From: Bacteroidales bacterium UBA5515
Lineage (GTDB): Bacteria; Bacteroidota; Bacteroidia; Bacteroidales; P3
Length of the DNA: 25,987 nucleotides
Reading direction: 5' to 3'
Assembly: GCA_002423895.1 (NCBI GenBank)
Contig: DIOL01000006.1
Span: forward strand, 1-25,987
The notes under the pieces: model-generated
The model's input: only the letters and a program-made list of their open reading frames with translations
Told to the model about the DNA's origin: nothing
Databases searched by the model: none
Made by a program: the position numbers and the translations under genes
Part shown: in pieces, positions 15,118-21,949 of the stretch
Position numbering within the stretch: the first letter of the stretch is position 1
How the letters are laid out: every line of letters starts with the position of its first letter

Positions 15118-16407
15118 TTAAATCACCTCTGCTATCAAATCAAACTCTAAGGCTTCAACAATTTTTACTCTATAAAACTTTCCTTGTTCTACCTTATATC
15201 TATCGGAAATCAAAACTTCATTATCCACATCAGGAGAATCATACTCTGTTCTTGCTATCCAAAAGTCTTGTTCTCTTCTGTCAATTATAACATTATATTC
15301 TTTTCCAACCTTTTCTTGATTCTTTTCTAAAGAAATCTCTTGTTGAATTTCTAAAATTTCTTCCATACGTTGTTGTTTCAATTCTTCTGAAACATTATCT
15401 TCAAGTTCATAGGCAGGAGTTCCTTCTTCAGCAGAATACATAAAACATCCCAATCTATCAAAACGTACTTTTCTTACAAAAGCTTTCAATTCTTCAAAAG
15501 CTTCCTCTGTTTCTCCAGGATATCCAACAATTAGAGTTGTTCTTAGTGCAATATCTGGTATTTTTGTTCTGATATCACTAATCAAATTCATAATTTCATC
15601 GGAAGTTATATTACGATTCATTGATGAAAGAATTGAATTATTAATATGCTGTACAGGAAGGTCAATATAATTACATATTCTCTTTTCTTCTTTCATTAAA
15701 TCAATTAACTCCAATGGAAAATGATTTGGATATGTATATTGTAATCTTATCCATTCCAATCCTTCAATTTTAAGCAGTTCTTTTAGAAGTGGAACAATCT
15801 TTCTTTCATTATAAAGGTCTATTCCATAATATGTGGTATTCTGAGCTACAAGTATAAGTTCTTTCACACCACTTGCAACAAGTTGTTTAGCTTCTGGAAT
15901 TAGTTCTTCAATTGGACGTGAAATATGTCTTCCTTTAATTAGAGGAATGGCACAATAGGAACATAAACTATCACAACCTTCAGATATTTTAAAATATGCA
16001 TAATGATTTGGTGTTGCAAGGTGTCTGTCTTGTTGGAAAGATCCTTTTAAATCAACATCCAAATATTCTAATAATAGTTCCCACTCTTGAACGCCAAAGA
16101 ATTTATCTACAAGAGGAAGTTCGTCTTTTAAATCTTCCAAATATCTCTCTGCAAGACATCCACAAACAATTATTTTATCAACTTTATTAATTTCCTTTAA
16201 TGCACAAACATATAAAATTGTATCTATTGATTCCTCTTTTGCATCACCAATAAATCCACAAGTGTTTATAATTACTACATCATTTCTTTTTTGAGAATTT
16301 CCATAACTTACGTTATAGCCTTTATTGATAAGATGTCCTGCCAAAAATTCTGAATCAACAGTATTCTTTGAACAACCAAGCGATAGTATATTTATATTTA
16401 AACTCAT
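15118..16407 (-). CDS. rimO: Ribosomal protein S12 methylthiotransferase
   Basis: 429-residue radical-SAM enzyme that adds a methylthio group to an Asp of ribosomal protein S12. The N-terminal UPF0004 domain has the auxiliary 4Fe-4S cysteines C12 (LSLGCSKNTVDSE), C50 (NTCGFIGDAKEESID) and C84 (CGCLAER). The radical-SAM cluster is C145, C149 and C152 (EGCDSLCSYCAIP). A C-terminal TRAM-type domain follows. The SKN-DSE start and the CAIP motif separate RimO from the tRNA-modifying MiaB. The start is 1 nt from the preceding gene's stop, so it belongs to the ftsY series. Confidence 0.96.
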   Translation of the reverse strand: MSLNINILSLGCSKNTVDSEFLAGHLINKGYNVSYGNSQKRNDVVIINTCGFIGDAKEESIDTILYVCALKEINKVDKIIVCGCLAERYLEDLKDELPLVDKFFGVQEWELLLEYLDVDLKGSFQQDRHLATPNHYAYFKISEGCDSLCSYCAIPLIKGRHISRPIEELIPEAKQLVASGVKELILVAQNTTYYGIDLYNERKIVPLLKELLKIEGLEWIRLQYTYPNHFPLELIDLMKEEKRICNYIDLPVQHINNSILSSMNRNITSDEIMNLISDIRTKIPDIALRTTLIVGYPGETEEAFEELKAFVRKVRFDRLGCFMYSAEEGTPAYELEDNVSEELKQQRMEEILEIQQEISLEKNQEKVGKEYNVIIDRREQDFWIARTEYDSPDVDNEVLISDRYKVEQGKFYRVKIVEALEFDLIAEVI

Positions 16408-16408
16408 A

Positions 16409-17107
16409 TTATAGTTTTATTCTTGCTCCAATTGTAAAATCTAAACGATTAAGATTTTCTTTTTGATTTAAATCAAATTCATTTTCTCCAACTTTGAGTG
16501 TTGATACTTGGCCACCAAAGAAACCAACATTACATCCAACAGAAAGAAAACTGTTAATGGTGTAGTCTAAACCTAAATCCAAACCATATCCCAAAGTACT
16601 TCCTTTATAAGTCATACTTACAGGTGCTTTTTTTCCCATTTGATTTACCATAGCTACTTGAGAAGAGTTTCTAAATGATAAATATCCAATAGTTGCTCTT
16701 GCATACCAATTAAATTTTTCATCAAATTGAGGTAATATATATTTTAATGAAGGACCAGCATAAAACATATATTCATCATCTTTCAAATCCATTGTATCTT
16801 GAGAAGAGTATGTTGTTTGAGCTGAATTGAATGCTGAAGCAACAAAACCAACTCCTATATTAGGCTTAATCATATAATCATAAGCAAAATTTAGATTTAA
16901 TCCATGTCTTAAAGATTTATATTGGTCTGTAAACTGATTTTGATTAACAAATAATTCATTTGGCTTTGAAGACAAACGATAAGAATAACCGATATTCAAA
17001 GCAAAATTATGTTTATTGGTTTTAGACTCTGGCAATGCTTTTTCTTGTGCATTTAGGAATGAAGTGCTTAGTAGCAAAATAGCAAAAAATGCTTTATTAA
17101 TTTTCAT
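16409..17107 (-). CDS. Outer-membrane beta-barrel protein
   Basis: 232 residues. The signal peptide MKINKAFFAILLLSTSFLNAQ is followed by alternating hydrophobic and polar strands (FALNIGYSYRL, GLNLNFAYDYMI, IGVGFVASAF, WYARATIGYLSF, LGYGLDLGLDYTI, LSVGCNVGFFGG) and a final strand FTIGARIKL ending in an amphipathic pattern. This is typical of 8- to 10-stranded OmpA/OmpX-like barrels. The function is unknown. It is inserted between ftsY (20 nt upstream) and rimO (1 nt downstream), two genes that are often neighbours in Bacteroidetes. Confidence 0.82.
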   Translation of the reverse strand: MKINKAFFAILLLSTSFLNAQEKALPESKTNKHNFALNIGYSYRLSSKPNELFVNQNQFTDQYKSLRHGLNLNFAYDYMIKPNIGVGFVASAFNSAQTTYSSQDTMDLKDDEYMFYAGPSLKYILPQFDEKFNWYARATIGYLSFRNSSQVAMVNQMGKKAPVSMTYKGSTLGYGLDLGLDYTINSFLSVGCNVGFFGGQVSTLKVGENEFDLNQKENLNRLDFTIGARIKL

Positions 17108-17126
17108 ACTTATTATTATTTAATTA

Positions 17127-18077
17127 TTATTCAAATAAACTATCGACAAATGTTTTACGATTGAAAAGCTGTAAATCTTCCATCTTTTCTCCAAGTCCGA
17201 TATAACGAACAGGGATTTTAAATTGATCAGATATTCCAATCACAACTCCTCCTTTTGCTGTTCCATCAAGTTTTGTTAATGCTAAAGAATTAACATTTGT
17301 TACTGCAGTGAATTGTTTAGCTTGTTCAATTGCATTTTGACCAGTTGAAGCATCCAAAACTAATAGAACTTCATGTGGAGCATCAGGAATAACTTTCTTC
17401 ATTACGTTATGAATTTTAGAAAGTTCATTCATTAGACCAATTTTATTATGCAATCTTCCTGCAGTATCAATTATTGCAACATCAGCTTTCTTTGAAATTG
17501 CAGACTTTAGAGTATCATAAGCTACTGATGCAGGATCGGCATTCATTCCTTGAGAAATCATTTCAACTCCTGTTCTTTCAGCCCATATTGTTAATTGATC
17601 AACAGCTGCAGCTCTAAAAGTATCTCCTGCTCCAAGAATGACTTTTTTACCTGCTTGTTTAAATTGATATGCTAACTTACCTATAGTTGTAGTTTTACCA
17701 ACTCCATTTACTCCAACAACCATAATAACATAAGGCAAGTCTCCTTTTGGAAATGCAAAACTATCTCTTTCTTCAAGCTCATTTTCTTGAAGCAAGCTAA
17801 CAATTTCTTCTTTTAGAATTTGATTTAACTCCGATGTCCCAAGATATTTATCTTTTGCAACTCGTGTTTCTATTCTTTCAATTATTTTTAAAGTTGTTTC
17901 TACTCCAACATCTGATTCAATGAGTATTTGCTCAAGATTGTCAAGAACATCTTCATCAACTTTTGATTTTCCTACTATTGCTTTAGAAAGTTTAGAAAAT
18001 AAGCTTTCTTTTGTTTTCTCTAAACCTTTATCTAAGCTTTCTTTCTTCTCTTTTGTAAAAAATGAAAAAATCCCCAT
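17127..18077 (-). CDS. ftsY: Signal recognition particle receptor GTPase
   Basis: 316 residues. FtsY docks SRP-ribosome complexes at the inner membrane. The N-terminal A region is short and Lys-rich (1-40) without a membrane segment. The four-helix N domain spans about 41-105. The G domain has the P-loop GVNGVGKT (122-129), the insertion-box DTFRAAAVDQL (152-162), DTAGR (204-208), TKLD (268-271) and the closing GLGEKMEDLQLF. A hairpin between DUF4295 and ftsY (18147-18190) suggests partial termination of the rpmG transcript or a separate ftsY promoter, which I could not identify. Confidence 0.96.
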   Translation of the reverse strand: MGIFSFFTKEKKESLDKGLEKTKESLFSKLSKAIVGKSKVDEDVLDNLEQILIESDVGVETTLKIIERIETRVAKDKYLGTSELNQILKEEIVSLLQENELEERDSFAFPKGDLPYVIMVVGVNGVGKTTTIGKLAYQFKQAGKKVILGAGDTFRAAAVDQLTIWAERTGVEMISQGMNADPASVAYDTLKSAISKKADVAIIDTAGRLHNKIGLMNELSKIHNVMKKVIPDAPHEVLLVLDASTGQNAIEQAKQFTAVTNVNSLALTKLDGTAKGGVVIGISDQFKIPVRYIGLGEKMEDLQLFNRKTFVDSLFE

Positions 18078-18146
18078 ATTTTTTATTTCAATAAATAATC
18101 GGCTAAATTAATAATATTATTTGATTTTATTGTATCCCCAATAAAT

Positions 18147-18190
18147 AAAGAAGTTGCCTCTCTTAATTATTTAAGAAAGACAACTTCTTT
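18147..18190 (-). terminator. Hairpin between DUF4295 and ftsY
   Basis: AAAGAAGTTG (18147-18156) pairs with CAACTTCTTT (18181-18190); the interior (CTCTTAA with TTAAGAAAG) extends the stem imperfectly to a 4-nt loop. On the minus strand it is followed by TATTTATTGG, a weak T tract. It may attenuate rather than fully stop transcription from rpmG into ftsY. Confidence 0.65.
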
Positions 18191-18213
18191 AGTAATAAAT
18201 AAAATTCTATTAA

Positions 18214-18369
18214 CTATTTCTTAGCTAAATAATCTTTAACATTATCAGAAACAACAATTTCTTCCTTAAAAGTGTATGCTCCTGTTTTAGGAGAACGACT
18301 CATGCTAATAACTTTTGCATAATTCTTTCCTGATGATGTTTTTAATGTTGCAACTACTTTCTTTGCCAT
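18214..18369 (-). CDS. DUF4295 small protein, rpmG neighbour
   Basis: 51 residues read from the minus strand: starts MAKKVVATLKTSSGKNYAKV, continues with SMSRSPKTGAYTFKEEIV and ends DYLAKK. This basic protein is the DUF4295 family, which is confined to Bacteroidetes and almost always follows rpmG; a ribosome-associated role is suspected from context but unproven. It starts 15 nt after the rpmG stop. Confidence 0.88.
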   Translation of the reverse strand: MAKKVVATLKTSSGKNYAKVISMSRSPKTGAYTFKEEIVVSDNVKDYLAKK

Positions 18370-18384
18370 ATCTTATTTCTCCTA

Positions 18385-18573
18385 CTATTTAATTTCTTTA
18401 TGAACAGTTACACGTTTTAGAATTGGATTATATTTCTTTAACTCCAATCTTTCAGGTGTATTCTTTTTTGATTTAGTTGTTATATAACGTGATGTACCTG
18501 GCATTCCTGATGCTTTATGTTCTGTACATTCCATAATAACTTGTATCCTTGCGTCTTTTGATTTCTTTGCCAT
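18385..18573 (-). CDS. rpmG: 50S ribosomal protein L33
   Basis: 62 residues of the L33 family: RIQVIMECTEHK, then the SGMPGTSRYITTKSKKNTPERLELKKYNP core and a C-terminal KRVTVHKEIK. A single Cys is present instead of the CxxC pairs of the zinc-binding form, so this is a zinc-independent type. It leads its transcript: the promoter lies 23 nt upstream. The L28 gene (rpmB), which commonly precedes rpmG in the phylum, is not here. Confidence 0.96.
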   Translation of the reverse strand: MAKKSKDARIQVIMECTEHKASGMPGTSRYITTKSKKNTPERLELKKYNPILKRVTVHKEIK

Positions 18574-18595
18574 TTCTCTTATGATTTTGGGAGTG

Positions 18596-18603
18596 CAAAA
18601 ATA
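18596..18603 (-). promoter_or_regulatory. -7 box of the rpmG operon
   Basis: Minus-strand TATTTTTG (complement of 18596-18603) followed by GCACTCCCAAAATC-type sequence. The 14 bases TTTTGCACTCCCAA are identical to those at the rrn promoter (complement of 166-179). A short inverted repeat, AATATAAA (18600-18607) with TTTATATT (18613-18620), overlaps its upstream side. Confidence 0.7.
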
Positions 18604-18665
18604 TAAACTATTTTTATATTGACCTAATTTTCTTCCAAAAAAATTACTTTATTATTATCTAAGCC

Positions 18666-19142
18666 TTATTCTTCAACCTCATTTATTGAAGTTTGAGTGT
18701 TGATTTCTGCTTCTTTTTCAATGATGAAATCTAATTTTTCATCAGATAGATTACCTATAAAAAAAGCTTTATTATAAGTATTCTTAGAATAATCACGATA
18801 AAATCCATATGTTGTTTTATCTCCTGGTTCAAAACTATGTGATATCTTTCCTGAGTATCCATCTCTACAATCTACTTCCATTGAAATAAATTGGATATCC
18901 CCTTCTTCTTTCTTGTTTTCGGGTTTAGCTCTAATTACATCAAATTCTGTAAATCGAATGGTTGTAAATTTCAAAAGCTTTGTTCTAATTTCCAATAACT
19001 CTTTATCAGTTGTTTTTGCATTTACTCCAACCATTACAACATCCCCTTTAATATAGATTGGGCTATCTTTTAATATTTCAACTTGCGAAAATGACACAAA
19101 TGAAAGAGAAATCAAACCTATCAATAAAATAAATTTCTTCAT
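18666..19142 (-). CDS. Exported protein of unknown function
   Basis: 158 residues. MKKFILLIGLISLSFVSFSQ is a signal peptide; the mature part is a small alpha/beta domain with one central Cys (MEVDCRDGYSGKISHSFEPGD), a Tyr-rich stretch TTYGFYRDYSKNTYNKAFF and an acidic tail ending NEVEE. No lipobox, membrane segment or sorting domain is present, so a periplasmic location is likely. I do not recognise a family. The pattern surface-exposed SMEVDCRDG resembles small Bacteroidetes exported proteins in general, no more. It has its own promoter (19163-19170) and is divergent from lpxC-fabZ. Confidence 0.75.
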   Translation of the reverse strand: MKKFILLIGLISLSFVSFSQVEILKDSPIYIKGDVVMVGVNAKTTDKELLEIRTKLLKFTTIRFTEFDVIRAKPENKKEEGDIQFISMEVDCRDGYSGKISHSFEPGDKTTYGFYRDYSKNTYNKAFFIGNLSDEKLDFIIEKEAEINTQTSINEVEE

Positions 19143-19162
19143 ATTATACCTTTTATTTTGTG

Positions 19163-19170
19163 CAAAAATA
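19163..19170 (-). promoter_or_regulatory. -7 box of the gene at 18666-19142
   Basis: Minus-strand TATTTTTG (complement of 19163-19170) followed by CACAAAA; predicted start near 19156 and a leader of about 14 nt. No -33 TTTG at 19 nt. Confidence 0.6.
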
Positions 19171-19347
19171 ACAAACTTTCTTTAATAATTAATTCTCACT
19201 CAAAAAAAAGTTCATTCTAATTACTATTTAAACATTGCTTATTTACTCTTTTGATTCAAGCTTATAATTACATTTATTTACATAATAAATCGAAATATAA
19301 AATAAGGACTTTTTCCATATTATGACCATTAAATCAAAGTTTTTTAC

Positions 19348-19355
19348 TACTTTTG
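19348..19355 (+). promoter_or_regulatory. -7 box of the lpxC-fabZ-lpxA operon
   Basis: TACTTTTG (19348-19355) followed by CAAATTG, 14 nt before the ATG at 19370. The remainder of the divergent spacer (19171-19347) is AT-rich with no other feature seen. Confidence 0.65.
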
Positions 19356-19369
19356 CAAATTGAATAACT

Positions 19370-20758
19370 ATGGAGCATCAAAACACAATAAAATCTAAAT
19401 TTACCGTTAGCGGTAAAGGGTTACATTACGGCAACAATATTAATGTAACGTTACTTCCTGCAGAACCTAATACTGGAATTGTATTCCGTAGAGTTGACTT
19501 AGAGAATAGTCCAACTATTCCTGCATTTATAGAATATGTTACTGACACTTCAAGAGGAACAACTCTTGAAAAGAATGGAGTTAAAGTTAGCACAATTGAA
19601 CACTTAATGGCTACTTTACATTATTTCTGTATAGATAATGTAGTCGTTGAAATTGATTCTAATGAAATTCCTATTTTGGACGGAAGTGCTAAAATTTGGG
19701 TAGAAAATATTAAAAAGGTTGGTATTCAACCTCAACTTTATAAGAAATACTATTATTCAATTAAAAGTCCCATTACCTACAAAGATGAGAAGAACAATGT
19801 TGAAATAACTGCTCTTCCTTATGATGGATTTAAAGTTGATTTAACAATTGATTACAATTCATCTGTTCTTGGAGTTCAAACTATGAGTATTGACTCTTTA
19901 AATGGTTTTGAAAAAGAAATTGCACCCTGCAGAACATTTGTATTTCTTCACGAAATTGAACAACTCCTTAAACTTAATTTGATTAAAGGAGGTGATTTAG
20001 ATAATGCCCTTATTTTTGTTGAAAACACCTTAAAGCAAGAACAAATTGATCATTTAGCTAAAGTGTTTAACAAAGATCCTCAACATATAAAGGTAGAAAA
20101 GGGTACTCTTAATAATATTGAAAAAAGATTTGATAACGAACCTGCAAGGCATAAACTTTTAGACTTTATTGGAGATATAAATCTAATTGGAGTTAATCTA
20201 AGAGGACATTTTATTTTAAAACGTCCAGGGCATTATGCTAATACAGAATTTGCTAAATTAATTAAGAAAGTGATTATGGAAAAAATGACAGGGGCACCTC
20301 ATTATGACCCTAACAATGAACCTGTTTTTACAATAAACGATATTAAAACATTTTTACCTCATCGTTTCCCAATGCTTTTGGTCGATAAGATTATTGAAGT
20401 TGGTGATGATTATGTTATAGGTGTTAAAAATGTTACAGGAAATGAAGATTTCTTTAATGGACATTTTCCAAATGAACCTATTATGCCAGGAGTTTTAATT
20501 GTTGAAGCAATGGGACAAACTGGTGGAATTTTAGTGTTAAAGGATTATCCAGACCCAGAAAACTATACAACTTATTTTATGAAGATTGATGGAGTTCGTT
20601 TCCGTGGAAAAGTTGTTCCAGGAGACACATTAATCTTTAGACTGTTTTTAACTGAACCTGTTAGACGAGGTATTGTTAAAATGAAAGGTGAAGCTTATGT
20701 TGGCAATAAAATGGTCATGGAAGCTGAACTTATGGCACAAGTAGCTAAAACTAAATAA
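19370..20758 (+). CDS. lpxC/fabZ: Bifunctional LpxC-FabZ fusion: lipid A deacetylase and hydroxyacyl-ACP dehydratase
   Basis: 462 residues. Residues 1-305 are LpxC, the zinc UDP-3-O-acyl-GlcNAc deacetylase and committed step of lipid A synthesis: zinc ligands H78 (STIEHLMATLH), H261 and D265 (ARHKLLDFIGD), the DGSAKIW loop and the RGHFILKRPGHYAN segment. Residues about 318-462 are FabZ, the 3-hydroxyacyl-ACP dehydratase: LPHRFPMLLVDKI, the catalytic H365 in NGHFPNEPIMPG and E379 in VEAMGQTGG. The natural fusion is a known feature of Bacteroidetes and joins an enzyme that consumes hydroxyacyl chains to one that diverts them into fatty acids. It is followed by lpxA after 10 nt. Confidence 0.96.
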   Translation: MEHQNTIKSKFTVSGKGLHYGNNINVTLLPAEPNTGIVFRRVDLENSPTIPAFIEYVTDTSRGTTLEKNGVKVSTIEHLMATLHYFCIDNVVVEIDSNEIPILDGSAKIWVENIKKVGIQPQLYKKYYYSIKSPITYKDEKNNVEITALPYDGFKVDLTIDYNSSVLGVQTMSIDSLNGFEKEIAPCRTFVFLHEIEQLLKLNLIKGGDLDNALIFVENTLKQEQIDHLAKVFNKDPQHIKVEKGTLNNIEKRFDNEPARHKLLDFIGDINLIGVNLRGHFILKRPGHYANTEFAKLIKKVIMEKMTGAPHYDPNNEPVFTINDIKTFLPHRFPMLLVDKIIEVGDDYVIGVKNVTGNEDFFNGHFPNEPIMPGVLIVEAMGQTGGILVLKDYPDPENYTTYFMKIDGVRFRGKVVPGDTLIFRLFLTEPVRRGIVKMKGEAYVGNKMVMEAELMAQVAKTK

Positions 20759-20768
20759 TTTTTATACT

Positions 20769-21563
20769 ATGAATCAACCACTCTCTTATATTCATCCAAA
20801 TGCAATAATTGGCAAGGATGTAATTATTGAACCTTTTACTGCAATTTACGATGATGTAGAAATTGGTGATAATTGTTGGATTGGACCAAATGTTACTATT
20901 TTCTCTGGTGCAAGAATTGGGAAAAACAATAAGATATTTCCTAATGCTTCTATCAGTGCTGTTCCACAAGACTTAAAATTTGCTGGAGAAAAAACAACAA
21001 CAATTATTGGAGATAATAATATTATTAGAGAAAGTGTAACTATTAATAGAGGTACATCTGCACTTGGATATACAAAAATTGGAAACAATAATTTGTTGAT
21101 GGCTTATGCTCACGTTGCTCATGATTGTGTTGTTGGAGATAACTGCATTTTAGCAAATGGAGCTACTTTAGCAGGGCATATTGAAGTTGGAGATTTCGCA
21201 ATAATTGGAGGCTTAAGTGCAATTCACCAATTTACTAAAATAGGTTCTCATGTAATTCTTATGGGTGGTTCTTTAGTTGATAAAGATGTTCCTCCATTCG
21301 TTAAGGGAGCCAAATTCCCTTTATCCTACTGCGGAATAAACTCAGTTGGATTATCTCGAAGAGGATTTAGTCAAGAAACAATCAACCTAATAAAAGAATA
21401 CTATAAAATAATATTCCAATCTGGATTAACCTATTCAAAAGCATTTGAAGAGTTAAAGAAACTTCCTTCAACTCCTGAGTTACAAGAAATAATTAATTTC
21501 GTTTCAAAAGCAGAAAGAGGACTTATGAAAGGCTATGTTAGTAGCTCTTCAGAAGAGATTTAA
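20769..21563 (+). CDS. lpxA: UDP-N-acetylglucosamine acyltransferase
   Basis: 264 residues; the first lipid A enzyme, transferring a 3-hydroxyacyl chain from ACP to UDP-GlcNAc in the cytoplasm. The left-handed parallel beta-helix is seen as hexapeptide repeats ([LIV]Gxxxx) from about residue 9 to 190. The catalytic His is H118 in AYAHVAHDC (E. coli H125). The C-terminal helices (SRRGFSQETINLIKEYYKIIF) form the ACP-binding end. It lies 10 nt after lpxC-fabZ in the same operon and ends before a strong bidirectional terminator. Confidence 0.96.
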   Translation: MNQPLSYIHPNAIIGKDVIIEPFTAIYDDVEIGDNCWIGPNVTIFSGARIGKNNKIFPNASISAVPQDLKFAGEKTTTIIGDNNIIRESVTINRGTSALGYTKIGNNNLLMAYAHVAHDCVVGDNCILANGATLAGHIEVGDFAIIGGLSAIHQFTKIGSHVILMGGSLVDKDVPPFVKGAKFPLSYCGINSVGLSRRGFSQETINLIKEYYKIIFQSGLTYSKAFEELKKLPSTPELQEIINFVSKAERGLMKGYVSSSSEEI

Positions 21564-21600
21564 ACTCTTATATTTAGAATACATATTAGAAATTCTAATA

Positions 21601-21649
21601 TATAAAAAGAAACGATATTATAATATACATAATATCGTTTCTTTTTATA
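21601..21649. terminator. Terminator after lpxA, 21-bp perfect stem
   Basis: The arms 21601-21621 and 21629-21649 are perfectly complementary over 21 bp with a 7-nt loop; the arm ends in AAAAAG/CTTTTT so T-runs exist on both strands. It lies 38 nt after the lpxA stop and could also act for minus-strand transcription. Confidence 0.88.
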
Positions 21650-21750
21650 TAAATTTTCGTCTTCAATTCAAAGGAATGAATCATACTTAAAGAGTAAATT
21701 AAGCTTTTTAAATTACACTTAAATCTATAAACTTCTTGGTATAAAAAAGC

Positions 21751-21856
21751 TCAATCATAATGAAAAATATATCAATCAAAAATAAAAATATGATTGATAT
21801 AAATTAAAATATGATTGACTTATTTTCAATTATGATTGATGTTTTTTTGACAATCA
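21751..21856. repeat. Intergenic 21-bp array D, TATGATTGA core with inverted units
   Basis: TATGATTGA recurs at 21789, 21810 and 21831, exactly 21 bp apart. On its left the reverse complement TCAATCATA/TCAATCAAA lies at 21751 and 21772, again 21 bp apart, and another CAATCAAA follows at 21851. The facing units create a hairpin with 10-bp arms ATATCAATCA (21769-21778) and TGATTGATAT (21791-21800). It lies in the 386-bp gap between the convergent lpxA and mreB genes, flanked by their terminators; the rest of the gap is AT-rich without features. Function unknown. Confidence 0.75.
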
Positions 21857-21895
21857 AAAATCTAAAAAATATAGGATATTAAATAAAACAAAAAA

Positions 21896-21926
21896 ATAAG
21901 GAGTTAAATTTATATCAACTCCTTAT
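21896..21926 (-). terminator. Rho-independent terminator after mreB
   Basis: ATAAGGAGTT (21896-21905) pairs with AACTCCTTAT (21917-21926) around an 11-nt loop. On the minus strand it is followed by TTTTTTGTTTTATTT. It lies 23 nt past the mreB stop, so mreB is the last gene of its transcript. Confidence 0.85.
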
Positions 21927-21949
21927 CCATATTTTGATTATTTTGCTTC

